Source: Irineochytrium annulatum (taxonomy: Eukaryota; Chytridiomycota; Chytridiomycetes; Chytridiales; Chytridiaceae). Taken from it: a stretch of DNA of 36,015 nt. The notes below the pieces were generated by a model. The model had not been told where the DNA came from. It did not search any database and was given only the letters and a program-made list of their open reading frames with translations. Positions within the stretch are counted from its first letter, which is position 1, and every line of letters begins with the position of its first letter. The position numbers and the translations under genes were made by a program. Of the stretch, positions 22,273 through 34,350 are shown piece after piece. The stretch spans positions 1 to 36,015 of the forward strand of contig JADGJL010000160.1 in assembly GCA_027600665.1 (NCBI GenBank). The letters are read 5' to 3'.

Positions 22273-24371
22273 ATGACCGGCCGTGCTGCCGCCAAGGCCC
22301 AACTGGCGGAGATCGCCACCCGCTCACCGGCCGCGCTGACGGCCACGGCATTACCGCGACATGTCTCCGCGGCCGCGACAAATGGAAAGCCCATTGCGAA
22401 TCAGATCCGGAGCCTGCATGGCCGATCCGTGGCCGGTGCGATCCCGTCCGCGCCGCCGCTTCGACCCAGTCAACGGCCGACCAGAAGTGGGATCCAGTAC
22501 TTGTGGTACGGCAAAGCCATGCCGATGTCGCATCAAGCTTCCAAATATGTCAATGCAGGCGATGTGGAGACTTTGAAAGCGATGGGGAAGCTGGGACTCG
22601 ATGGTGCCGAGAAGCCTGTCAAATGGTCGAAGGCGCAGAAACGGGTGCTGGAACTTGTAACGTTGGGGAAGAGCTTCTTCTACACGGGCTGCGCTGGGAC
22701 GGGGAAGTCAATGCTTTTGAGAGAGATTATACATGGGCTGAGGGCCGAAGGACGCGTTGTCGCAATCACAGGTTCAACCCTTCTTCGATTCTGTCAATAC
22801 ACGGAAATGCTGAAAGGGGACGCGAAACGTAGCGCCGACCGGACTCGCGGCATCCAATATCGGAGGAACGACGCTTCATTCTTTTGCTGGGCTTGGGATT
22901 AATGATTGTAAGCTTGGACTTGTGCTTTGCATTTGCTGACTTAGGGTGTAAGACACTATTAACTACCATCACTCCATGATCATGCAGAACCGCAGATCTA
23001 GGAAAAGGTGGCTTCGGACCGACGTCTTGATTATTGACGAGAGTGAGGCTAATTCTTTTCTGACCGTCGCATTCTCTTATGACTGATCAGTCAGCATGGT
23101 GGACGCGGCTTTCTTCGACACGTTGGAGGAACTAGCACGAATGATACGCGAAAATAACGAGCCTTTCGGAGGAATTCAGTTGATCGTCTGCGGAGATTTC
23201 ATGCAGTTACCGCCAATCAGGAAGGAAGGAAGGCAGGCGCGATTCGCGTTCGAGTCTAGCCGGTGGAAAGCGTGCCTGCCGTCCGAGGTCGAAGTGCGTA
23301 GGTTCTGCGCTCATTTTGTATTACGGTGCCTTGCCACCATCGTCTTACTATTACGTACGCAGTTGACACAGATATACCGGCAAAGCGACACGACTTTTGT
23401 TGCTATCCTAAACGAAATGCGTCTTGGCATTGTGACGCCGAAGACGATAGAGTTGATGCAAACCCTCACAAGAAACCTTGACGATGCACCGCTGGATCCA
23501 ATAGAGCTGTATGAACCAATATATGGCATCACACGACTAATTTCTATTGTTTGGCTGTACAGATACGCCGTTCGATGGCAGGTAGACGCCGTTAATGGCA
23601 AACGCCTCAACGCCATCCCGGGGCCGCCAGTCAGGTTCGCTGCCGTCGATTGGTGGGATACGAAGATCCCGCATTCGGAGAAGTTATTGGACAACTGTCT
23701 TGCGCCAGGGGAACTGGAGTTGAAGGTCGGCGCACAAGTCTGCCTTGTCAAAAACATGCCTCATATTGGCCTTGTGAACGGGTCGATGGGAAGGGTCGTC
23801 AAGTTTGAGGCGTCGACGGGGTATCCCGTTGTCGACTTTTACCGCTTGAAAAATGACCCTGTATTGGGGGTTTTCATGACGCCGAATTCGTTCCAATGGG
23901 AGAAGAACGACAAGGTGATTGCAACCCGCAATCAGGTTTGTAGTCCCAACGATTTACAACTTGCTAACTTGCTCTTTTGAACGATAGATTCCTTTGTGCT
24001 TAGCGTATGCAATGTAAGTTATGACAATGCTTCTTTGTTTCAACGGATTTACAGGACTATTCATAAAAGCCAGGGTCAAACATTGGATTTTGTAAAGGTT
24101 GATTTAGGTCAAGTCTTCGAGAACGGCCAGGCTTACGTCGCGCTATCGAGGGCCACCTCGTTAGGAGGTCTTCAAGTTTTAAACTTTGAAAAGGTAAGGT
24201 GATCGTTTGCTCAGTGTAGTGCTTATCTTTTGAAGGAGCGAGTTATGACTAACGCGAAGGTAACCCTTATGCTGAATGTTAGCTGCTTGAAAGGTGTAAC
24301 TTTGTGATTAGGTTATTGCGTTCCATCGCGCTATTAGCAAAACATCGGAAATGTCCTCGTCGCAGGCTTAG
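22273..24371 (+). CDS. PIF1: PIF1-family 5'-3' DNA helicase (10 exons)
   Basis: Superfamily 1B helicase acting on mitochondrial and nuclear DNA (replication, telomeres, G-quadruplexes). Exons: 22273-22771, 22833-22907, 22953-23042, 23091-23293, 23363-23508, 23563-23935, 23988-24013, 24055-24193, 24236-24259, 24312-24371; the product is 544 aa. All helicase motifs appear: Q-motif region ([13 protein letters not shown]), Walker A at about 139-146 (GCAGTGKS), Ia ([20 protein letters not shown]), Walker B at about 217-221 (LIIDEISMVD), III ([12 protein letters not shown]), IV (LTQIYRQSD), V ([13 protein letters not shown]) and VI ([16 protein letters not shown]). The C-terminus [16 protein letters not shown] is rebuilt through a 24-nt micro-exon. 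The N-terminal 100 residues are Ala/Ser/Pro-rich. The true start may lie in an upstream exon. Confidence 0.92.
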
Positions 24372-24601
24372 CTTTTCTTCATTATTCGGACTGGCCGCGG
24401 TGGTGTAACAGTACGCGGTGTGTGCTGCCCATCAGCTTAATCGAGATAAATAGCTGCGCTCTTGGTTATTGCTTCAGAACCGATTTAAACATGGATTTGG
24501 TGGACAGAAACTGGGAATGAACGAGAAGCAAGAAAGCAAGATAAAAGAAATGAGTGATATTCGCCTAGCATTTGACCATCGCTCGATTGTTTTCGAATTC
24601 A

Positions 24602-27600
24602 ATGACCGACTCACTTGGGATCACGCTAGCGCGGCCCACCCACCACGAGTCCTCCGACCCCGCGATCCCACCCCGGGGCACATCTCCATCCCCGCTGATG
24701 ACGCTGGTATTCCCCGGGTCGCGGACCTCGAGGCCGTCCTCGCCAGCGCAACCAGTTTCCGCAATGGCGCAGCAAGACGCCCATTTCTCCAATCGAAGCA
24801 GGTCGTCATCCCCTCTTCCGATGAAGGCATTCTTGGACGACCGGGGAGAATCCACTCCTTCGCCCAAATTGATGCACCTTGGCATTTCTCGCAACCCCGC
24901 CCTGATTGCGGCCCACCTGGCCAAGGCAGATGACGAAGATGACGACAACGACTCCTGGGCTCGGAACGACTCGGACGACGAGGCACTGTCGGTGCATGCA
25001 GTGCCTGAGTTCGCACCACCTCCACTGCCGATAGCCGAAGACTTAGAGGACGCCACCGGGGATGACCCTAGCCTTGACGTCGCGGACGGTTGCGGCCGTC
25101 TCTCGCTCTTTGACTCAGACGTTACCATCTCGGACTCTCCCGAGCCCGTGGTTCACTTCACGCCGAAGCGGACGATTGAGAGACTCGCGGACGCGCCGGG
25201 TGGGCTGCTGGGAAGCCCGCCGTCGGCGACGGAGCGTGTCGAGGCGGTGGTGCGGGAGGGCGGGCTCATCAAGTCAATTAAATTGACGGCACTGGATGGG
25301 GCCATTGGTATGATACCCAATGTGGAAGGCTCGACGGCAGCCCTGAGCGAGGTCGGGTTGCCGAGACGGGCGGGCATGCGGACACTTCTACCGTCCGGTG
25401 AGATGGTGTCGGGTGCGGTAGGAGCGTTCGCACGCGGACATCCCGAGGTCGCGAAATCGGACCGGGTAGAGGTGCCCTCGATGACGGCCGCCGAGCTGCT
25501 GCGGCGGTATATGGAGCGGGACGCTGATGAGGACGCAGACGACGGTGGGAATGGGATGGAGCTTTCGGACCCGCTGGTGATGCGACGCAGCGGGGCGCGG
25601 GAGGAGAACCATGCAACGGCGGAAGTTCAGGATGATGACGATGAGGGCGGGTACGAGCGCGACTTCGATTTGAAGGGGCGAGAGGGCATATTAGACAAGT
25701 TGCCTGAACTCCGGGAGGAGGTGGTGATGCGGGAGGAGGTCGTAATGCCGCCGATGGGAGAAGTTGATAGACTTGCCTTGCGGACGCAGGTGCCGGAAGC
25801 GGCGGAAGGGCTTGAGGATATTGATCTGGACGAACTTGACCAGCTCGATGAACTTGTGGACTTGACCGACAGTGGTGCGACGCTCCTAGGGTCGCCGGCC
25901 ACAACCCTCACGCAGTCGCCAACCCCTGCAGCCGCTGTGCCGCCTGCCGGCCCGCAGAAAGCACCTCCGCCCGCCCTGCCACCCGCCAAGGAGCCACTGT
26001 TCGCTGGCACGGATATTGCACCCATAACGGCCCGGTCACGGGGCCCAACCGCGACTGAAGCTGGGCCAACGAGCGGAAAACCGTCGATTTCAACGAGACA
26101 GGGCAGGACGCCGACCGCTGCGGGTCAGCCGAAAGTCTCCGGTCCCAGCAGGGAGGCGGCCGCGATCGTCGCCAGGCGGAAGGCTAACAACGCCGCGAAC
26201 CCGAGCGCACCCGTCACACCCATAAAGGCCGGCCAAAGGATAGAAAGGTAACGCATCGATACTTACAGCCCAGGGAGGCTATTATTAAACGCGGGCCCAC
26301 TTGCACAGGCGCGTCCCTACTACCACAACTAGATCTAATCCCCCAACACCCACCGCCGCCTCACCCTCCATCGCAGCCTCCCGCCCCACGCGGACGGCAT
26401 GGGATTCATCGACCTCATCTTCTTCCGCCGCGCGTGGCGGCAGCCCAGCAAAGCTGACGCCCGGCAGCTCCTCGAATTCTATCTTCTTCACACGCCCCGT
26501 CCACTCCGCCGCGGGGTCCACCGCCAGCTCTCGAAAGACGTCGGGCGCGTCCGGCATCACGGTGCCAGCGCGGACGGGGACGCCGTCGAAGGGGAGGGAG
26601 GCGATACCGCACGCGTCGTCGATGCCGTCGCTGAGCCGCCGCGAGGGGGTCGCTACGACGAGGAGGGCCACGCCGGTATCGGGGAGGTCGGCGCCTGGGG
26701 TGGGGCAAGGGATAGCGCAGGGCCAGATGAGGGGATCGGCGTCGACGTCGGCGTTGGGAGGGAGGCATACGGGGCCGGCGATGGCAAGGAGGGCGTTGAG
26801 GGATCAGTACGAGGCGCTTCTTTCTGGGCGGAACGCGACTGACAGGGACATGAGGGAGGCCCAGCGGAGGCTTCGGCGGCTGATTTTGTCGGAAGGCGTG
26901 CCGGATCACGAGGAGGTGAGAATACCCGCTCCAAGGCTTAAAACAACTGCTGAACTGGAAAGTGATAGACCTTTGCCTCGACGACTGCGCCAGCGCCAAC
27001 AACGCCTTCGTGCTCGCTCCGCGGCCGGATCTGGAAGGCCTTACTCGGCATATACCGGGTATCGGCGCTTGAGTACGTGACGCTGAACAATAAGGGGCCT
27101 TGCGACGTCTACGACAAGCTGAAGAACGACACATTCAGGACGTTGGCGACGGACCGGTTGTTCAAAAGTAGGGTGGATGAGGGCACGCTACGGAGGTGCC
27201 TTAACGCATTCGTGTGGAAGGCGAAAGGTGAGCAAAAGGTCCACATTTCGTAAAGCGCGAACCGACTAAAGCTACAAAATGCAGAACAACCGCCATCCCG
27301 GCTCATGAACATTAAGTTCTCCTATGTTCAGGGCATGAACGTCCACGCTGCGCCATTCCTCTTCGTCATGCCCGAACTTGACGCTTACTTCACCTTCACG
27401 AGCTTCATCACGCACACATGCCCGTTGTACGTTCAGCCGGCTCTCGAGGGCGTTCATTGCGGAATTAAGGTTTGTGCTATTTTCAGCCTAGAGATTTAGC
27501 TGCTAACCGGTTCGCTTCTCGCAATATAGCTCCTGGACAAGTGCTTGAAGATATTAGACCCTATGCTCTTTAAACATCTTAAAGTGAAGGGCCTCGACAC

Positions 27601-28196
27601 ATTGACGTGGGCGTTTCCATGTGTGTTCCCCACCTCGTATTCTTACATCCGCGAAATGCTAATCTCATGAAATACCTATTTTTCAGCAATCATGACCTTT
27701 TGCGCCTGCACCCAGCCCCTGACCGAGCTCCTCCGGCTTTGGGACTTCCTCCTCGCGTACGGCGTCCATTTAAACGTGCTTTGTGTAATCGCGCAGCTGA
27801 TGATGATGCGGGACGAGCTCGTCAAATCAGCAAGGTACGAAAGTGTAAACTTTTTAAATTCCTGCTTCTTTACTCTTGCTTTAAAATTTTGTACTGGCTC
27901 ACTGAACGACTAAACATCAGCCCCATGAAACTTCTCCGCACACTTCCGGACCTTGACGCGCGGTCAATTATCGGTATCGCGATGAGGCTCGTTCCGGAGC
28001 TGCCCGAAGGCCTCTACGACATGTTGGTCCGACACCCTTTTGGTAAGCTCCTTTCTCCTTTTGCGACCAATCGTCGGGAATGAAAATGTCTAAGAAGCCG
28101 TTCCCAGATCCGATGATCAATGATTACATCCTACCCGAAACTACGACGGGCGATGACGGTGACGGCGCCGACCCCGAACCGGCTTTGTATGCATAG
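24602..28196 (+). CDS. Bub2/Cdc16 mitotic-exit TBC GAP with long N-terminal extension (possible Byr4/Bfa1-type fusion)
   Basis: Exons: 24602-26247, 26309-26915, 26969-27227, 27285-27469, 27530-27620, 27687-27834, 27921-28042, 28108-28196; the product is 1,048 aa. Residues about 710-1048 match Bub2/Cdc16: an N-terminal helix (DQYEALLSGR, RRLRRLILSEGVP), TBC domain from LRGRIWKALLGIYRVSA, the arginine-finger block NDTFRTL (R about 808), the glutamine-finger block SYVQGMNVHAAPF (Q about 853), LYVQPALEGVHCG, LLRLWDFLLAYGVHLNVLCV and MLVRHPF. Bub2/Cdc16 is the GAP for the Tem1/Spg1 GTPase at the spindle pole body. Residues 1-549 are disordered and acidic, with a YERDFDLKG patch; 550-700 is Ser/Thr/Ala-rich. 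The join 26247/26309 is in frame across a 61-nt GT-AG intron. If that intron is not used, the first frame ends at 26251 and two genes exist. The Bub2 part is certain; the fusion is inferred. Confidence 0.72.
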
Positions 28197-28852
28197 TCGG
28201 AGGCGATGCGTCTCGTTTCTGGGGCTTGGCGGGACAAAAATATGTAGATTTGTATCGTTATTCGGTGTAGCCATACTCTGTGCGGTTTTAAAGCAATAGT
28301 AGAGAGGGTAGCAGATCATCCTATATAAGCTACTTGTCGTAACAGAGATTCGAGGCCCAGTGGCTGAAATGATTGGAATTCTGGGGAAAATTCATTTTAG
28401 GTGTCCCTGCTTTTTTTGCTAACGAACAACAGAAAGGTAGTGAAGGAGACACGCTTCTTCGTGTGCGCCTTATGTCAGTGACATCAGATCGCCTGCTGCG
28501 TGTAGTAGGTCTTCAGCTTGCCGGCACCGCTGCATTGTTACTTTAAATCAGCATTAACATTGTCAGGAAAAGACATCATTCACTCAAGTTACTTAACAGC
28601 GGCCTGTCACGAAATTTACACAGCAGAGCGTTGGCACTTGTCATCAATATGAAAAACTAGCGAGTACACTTGAATATTATGTAATTTACATTGCAGGATC
28701 AATAAAGCAAATTGAAATTGAGTAGACGACAGCGAACTAAAACATGGATTAAACGATAGCTACAAACAAACTAATCCAGCAGAGGATTCAAAAACGTCTC
28801 TGATTGGTAATTAGCTACGAGAGAGAAAGATGATAGTCCTGCAGCCACCACA
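28197..28852. other. Spacer between convergent genes
   Basis: This is 656 bases, AT-rich from about 28540, between the 3' ends of the Bub2/Cdc16-type gene and the ABC transporter gene. AATAAA occurs at 28701-28706 on the plus strand. No gene or RNA is recognised. Confidence 0.6.
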
Positions 28853-31800
28853 TCAACGCTTCTCCTTGTGCCTCGAAATAAACACGAGTGTCATAATCCT
28901 GTTAAATATAAAGTAGCCCGCCAAGATGGCCAGGTTCCTCCATCGGTCGCTATAGTCCCAGCTGAGCCCGCTGTAGAACGTGTCGCCGACGGACACAACG
29001 CAATACTGGCAATATCCGCCCAGTGCGGTCAAGTTCGAGCTTTCCAGCAGGTAGCCCGGCGCATATGATTGGAACGGCTTGAAGTACTGCGCGCATGTCA
29101 TCGTCGGCGGGGCGGTAACGTTGACAAAGGATCGGCTGTCGCATGTCAGCGCGAGCCCGTGGAGATCGTTAACGATGAGGCCTGAACATCCATACGGAAA
29201 AGGATTAGGCATTGGCAGCTCGGAGGGCAAGAAAAGGTTTTTTAGCATACCTTCAATGAAGTAGTGGTAAGGGTCAATCCAGTACAGCCAGGTACGGAAA
29301 AAGACTGGCATGCTGTTGTAGGGAACGGAGACACCGCAAAACAGCGAGAGAATCGACGTGCAGAGCGGGACGAGTGCGCTTGCCATTTGCAGCGACGGTG
29401 AGAACGATGCGACCATTTGACCGAAGGAAACGGCCCACAGCGAGAAGAGGACAAGCCTGGAGGGGTTGTTCAAGTCAGCACTTCCGCCAAGCCATCCAAC
29501 CAACCGATTGAAACTTACATGACGTAGAAGTAGAAAACGTTCATAGATGTCGAGTTGAGCCCGACGGTCCAGTAGAACATCAAGAAGAAGACGCTGCTGG
29601 CGATAATTGTAAAGGGCATCTCGACGGTCGTGATAGCGACGCCGTAAGCGAGCCGCCTGTAAGCCCCGCTCGTGACCTCCCGGTTCGCCGAGTTGCGCTG
29701 CGCCATGAAAACGGGCTGGACCAGGTTGATGACGACAACGCCGATGACGGATGTCATGAAAAGTGCGAAGACTCGGTTTTGGGCGCCGTTGGGCGTAGCG
29801 GGGGCTTGGAAGAAGGTGAGACCGATGATAAGAGCGGCGATGATCTGATTTAGAATGGGGTGCGATTAGGTTAGAGAAAAGTGCTTGAGTCATGGGGTCA
29901 AGAGGGTGTACCTGGAAAATGACACGTCCAACGTTATAGTCCGGCGACCTCCAGTAGCTGACAAACATCCGATTCTGGACCGTTTTGACCTGCTCGGCGA
30001 GGCTGGGTGTGTCACTCAGCAACTTGGCGTCCTCCTTTGCAACCTCGTCCGCGTGCGCGGCGGCGTACTCCACTGCCAACTGCTTGAGGTCCGTCAGAAC
30101 GTGCTGCTCCTGCTTGCACTCCTCGGACACCTTCCAGCGCTCGAACCAATCGATTGTGTTTGCGGACTGTTCAAAACTCAATCAGCAATTGTTCAAACAG
30201 CGCCAGACGCTGATTACCTTTGCAGTTCCAGCGCCAATACAGTCCAGGATATACTCAGCTGGATTCGCCGTCGGTGCGCAAGCCGGCGCGCCATTGCTCT
30301 CAAAGTACTTGATCATCGTCCCACAGTCGTTGCCCAGCTCCCCAAAGTATATCATCCTCCCACCCCTGCCCAGCAGCAGCAGTCTGTCGAATTGGCTAAA
30401 AAGCATCGCGCTGGGCTGGTGGATGGTCACGAGGAGGGCGTGGCCCTCCGCGGCGAGATTACGGAGAATGCGGACGATGTTGGTCGAGGCCTGGGAGTCG
30501 AGGCCGGAGGTCGGCTCGTCCAAGAAGAGGATGTGGGGCTTGGCCACAAGCTCAATGCCGATCGTCAAGCGTTTGCGCTCCTCCATTGAGAGGCCGACGC
30601 CGGACTCAAGGTCACCGATGAGGGCGTCGGCAAGAGGCTCAAGCTCGAGAAGGGACAGGATGTGATCGCAGTAGGCATTCTTCTCTTCGGCGGGGACTGG
30701 ATGGCATCATTTAGTCGTGAAATTTTGACGAGCTACACTATCTTGGAAAGGACTCACCAGACTTCGGCTGGCGAAGATGGGCGGCAAATCGCAGGGCCTC
30801 CTTGACGGTAGCTAAAAGAGTGTATATTAGTTATCGGCACACTATAATGACTTGATGTATAATACTCACAATGCTGGTTCAGCACATCCATCTGCTCGCA
30901 ATACCCTGTAAACTTAAAGAAGTCGGCGCCCTGTGGCTTATGCCCAACGCAGATGGCTCCCTCAATTGTTCCAATGGTCTTCCGCTTCGCCACAACGTCG
31001 AGGAGCGTCGTCTTGCCAGCGCCCGAAGAGCCCATGAGCGCGGTCATGGTCCCCGGACGAGCATACCCGAACACTCCGTCCAAAAGCTGGAGAGTCTTGC
31101 GCCTCTCCTTCGGGTGAGGCACTATTCGTTCCCATTTGTTAGATAGGCCTTAATACTAAAATCGGCAGCTGTCAATACCTTTGTAAACAACATCCGTCCA
31201 CGTCAGCGTCTTCATAGCATCCTCCGCCGGGTCTCCCTTGTAAACCGCGTGCGTGGCCACAACGGCCCCACTCGCTCCCGTCTCCCCCTTCTCCGCATCA
31301 TGTCCATGCCCATGGCCCTTCCGGTGCTCCTTGAACTTCTTAACACTGACGCCCGCTTTCCCATGCTGGATCTTCTCGACGATGATGGCGTTTGCGAGCA
31401 TCATGAAGCACCAAATACCCGCATTGATCACGAGGTTCCACCACAGGAAGGAAGCGTCGATGCTGAAGGACGCCTTCAGGTAGTCGAGGCCGTCGACGGT
31501 CGGGTGGCCCGGCTGGGAACCCGTGAGGGTGCAGGTCTGATAGGCCGTGTTGGTGTAGGATGGGCCAACGGGTACCGTATTGGTCGTGGCGCAGGTGAAA
31601 GCCAGACCGGAGAACTCGTTGATCATGAGGGACTTAAAGCCGAAGGCGAGAGGGTTCATCCAGAAAATCTGTTGTCATTGCCCAAAGAACTTTAGTTCGG
31701 TGGTTCGAGGAAGAGGAAAGATTGTCTGGGAGAAGGTGGACCTTACCCAAACAAACCAAGGCTTCATGTCAATGTACGGGATAATGTAGCCAGAGTAGAT

Positions 31801-33991
31801 GACGCATGCCATCAACAGCGCACCGGCCTTTTGAGTGGCAGACGGCTTCGTCGCGGACAGATTCCCGACAGCCTTGATGATGAGCGAGAATGTCTGGCCC
31901 GTGATGATGACGCAGAGCAGGAAGAAGAAGTACTTCCCCACGTCCCTTTGAAAGCCGGCCATGAAATACAGGATGGTGCAAAACAGCACAATTTGGACTA
32001 TGTCGAGAACGAGATTGAAGAAGATTTGGGTTATGAAGTAGGTTGATGGGCGGTAGAGGGCGTAGTCCAAGTGCTTGTATTGCACGGGCCGGCCGTCGAG
32101 GATTTTAGGAAGCTCAGAGAGGGCCGTTACGGAGTTAAACAGGAGGGCAAAGAAAATGGCTCCGCCGCGGGTGAAGGCGCCGGAGGTGTCGGTTGGGAGT
32201 TGGAAGAAGACAGAGCCGACAATGAGGGACATGATGATGGCCGACGCATATCTTAAGCGGTGAAGAATGAGCTGCAATGTTGGGCTGAAAATGAGAAGGA
32301 CAATGAACATACCGAATGATGACGACGGACGGGTTTCCCCTAATGATCTGAGCCTCCCTCTTCATTAGCAGCCACGCCTGCTTGTAAGCGTATATTGCAT
32401 ACGGCCCCTTTCCATGACCCATGATTTTTCCCTTCTCCACCACCGCCGCCGCAATCGCCTCCTTATCCGCCTTCATCTTTTCCGGCTTCAGATACTCCTC
32501 CGCCTCCGCCTTCATTGCAACACCGTACGCGCTAGCCTTATACCGCGTCGCCAAGTCCTCAGGCGAGATCCGCGCATTCACCGACGCCGTGAGATACTCG
32601 CAGATGGTGTCTCTCGGGTGCTTGGGGAATCCCATAGCCTCAAAGTATCCGACCGCGTCCGCCGCGGGGCCGAAGTAGGCGCAATGCCCGTCCGACAGTA
32701 CAACCACGCGATCGAACAGGCCGAACATGGCGTCGCTCGCCTGGTAACAGCTGGCGATCACCGTACGACCCGCAAAGTCGGCCGAGTTCCTCAAGGCCTG
32801 AATGAAGTCCAGCGCCGAGGCCGCGTCCAACCCCTTCGTGCACCCGTCAAACACACCCGCGCATCCGCCAACGCATGCCGACTCGGCCAAGCTGACGCGC
32901 TTCTTCTCACCGCCTGACACGCCGCGGAGGTTCTCGTCACCGACGACGGTGTTCTGGCATCGGGAAAGACCGTACAGGCGCAGCATGACCTCGAGGAGGC
33001 CGTTTCGGATGGAAGGGTTCGAGATGCGGCACTGCAGGGCGAAGTCAAGCGTCTGGCGGACCGTGAGGGAGGGGTAGTGCGGGTCGTTTTCCTCGGCGTA
33101 AACGACCTCGGCGCGGTAGGCTGACTTGACCTCCGCGGCTGTCATTCCGCCGTAGCTGATCTGGCCGCGGATTTCTTTGAACGTCGTCGTTCGGTTGGCC
33201 AAGGTGCGGAGGAAAGTAGAGCAGCCGGAACCGGGCCGGCCGATGACAAGGACGCATTCGCCGGGCTTCATGACGCCAGAGATACCCTTAATGATTTGCT
33301 TGGGCTCCTTGAGTTTCTTCGGGAACACCTTTCGAAGGAAAGGATTAATTCGGCACTGGGTCAGCTTGTTAAGTCGTCCAAAAACATACCTGATGGTTCA
33401 AGTGCTTCAGGTAATTAACAACCTGAATCAGAGGATTCACAACCTTCCTCAACGTGCTACCGACGGTTTGAATTTTTGTGTCGGCGACCAACTCCCCGTA
33501 CACCTCCAAATCCCGGAACGCGATGGGCATCTCCTCGTAGTCCATGCCGTGAGCTTTCATGAAGCTCCTGATGCCACGAAGCAGGAACGCGTGATCGAAC
33601 TGGTCGCTCCTAGGGTCGGCTCTGGGGTCATTGATGATGATGGCCCGGTCCTTCATGGCTATCGCATCGCCGGCGATGGTCGAGACGTCCGAGATGGATT
33701 GCGCTGCCGTCCTGAGCGAGACGTAGAACTGGTGGAGCTCTTCCGCTTCCCTCTCGCTGGGGTTGGCCAAGATCCGGACCGAGCGAGGGCTCTGAACCTG
33801 CCACACGCGAGTTAGTGGAAGCTCGGCCCGGCGCAAGAACCGTCAGGCCAACGCACTTCATCCTCATCCTCATCCGTGATCTGAATCCCAGGCAGAACGA
33901 TCGCGGACGGAGAGCCCAGACGACTCTCGTCCGGCTCCGGGGCGACTTTCTTGTTTAGGCTCCCGCGCGACGATGTCGAGTTCCTGGACAT
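28853..33991 (-). CDS. PDR-type (ABCG) full-size ABC transporter (12 exons)
   Basis: Plasma-membrane drug or lipid efflux pump of the pleiotropic drug resistance family, order NBD1-TMD1-NBD2-TMD2. Exons: 33991-33857, 33797-33390, 33328-32313, 32251-31747, 31668-31179, 31121-30870, 30811-30758, 30696-30218, 30166-29912, 29844-29519, 29456-29251, 29181-28853; the product is 1,484 aa. NBD1 has the family-typical degenerate Walker A (GRPGSGCST, about 211-219, Cys for Lys), signature [14 protein letters not shown] and a Tyr in place of the switch His (ASCYQASD). NBD2 has a canonical Walker A (GSSGAGKTT, about 882), [12 protein letters not shown], Walker [16 protein letters not shown] and switch His (VTIHQPS). 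Both TMDs show six-helix-like hydrophobic blocks with Cys-rich extracellular loops. A His-rich linker precedes NBD2. The start is the ATG before [10 protein letters not shown]. Confidence 0.95.
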
Positions 33992-34321
33992 CGCGAAGCT
34001 CAGGACGAAGGCGTCGGGCTGCGTGCAGATCTTGCGGGCCTCCGAAGGCAGGTGCTCGAGATATAAGCGGACAGTAAATCTCGGAGGCAGGACGATCAGC
34101 AACCGAACCCTTGCCGCCTTAATTTGGACGGTGTTCTGGAAATATGGGATGAAGGCGTTTGAAGGTTTGCCCCTGCTGTGCCGCGTCGTCGGAGGCCGGC
34201 GGCGGCGCCACCTCGGGCCTTCATGTCCGGCCCACAAAGTTCAGTCACTCACTGGCGCAGACACAGGTTCGCGGGGCAGACTAAATTCTCAATTTTCTAG
34301 CGTGGAGATAACTATCTTTCG

Positions 34322-34350
34322 TTTTTCTCTTTTTTTTCTTTTCTTTTTTT
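34322..34350. promoter_or_regulatory. Poly(dA:dT)-type tract upstream of the ABC transporter
   Basis: A 29-base T-rich run (only three C and no purine) lies about 330 bases upstream of the ABC transporter start codon; it is A-rich on the transporter's strand. Such tracts often exclude nucleosomes in fungal promoters. The role here is inferred. Confidence 0.4.

Noticed and set aside
22941..22975. Possible frameshift in PIF1: another frame reads KTLLTTIT near the third exon
   Set aside because: Using the AG at 22951-22952 gives exactly the family spacing between the TLHSFAG block and RW and avoids any frameshift.
24385..24440. tRNA-like stretch (GGTGGTGTAACAGTACGCGG)
   Set aside because: There is no B-box, no T-arm and no closing acceptor stem.
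33210..33230. Cys in place of the Walker A Lys in the first ABC domain, read as gene decay
   Set aside because: Degenerate NBD1 with GxPGSGCST is the normal state in PDR transporters.
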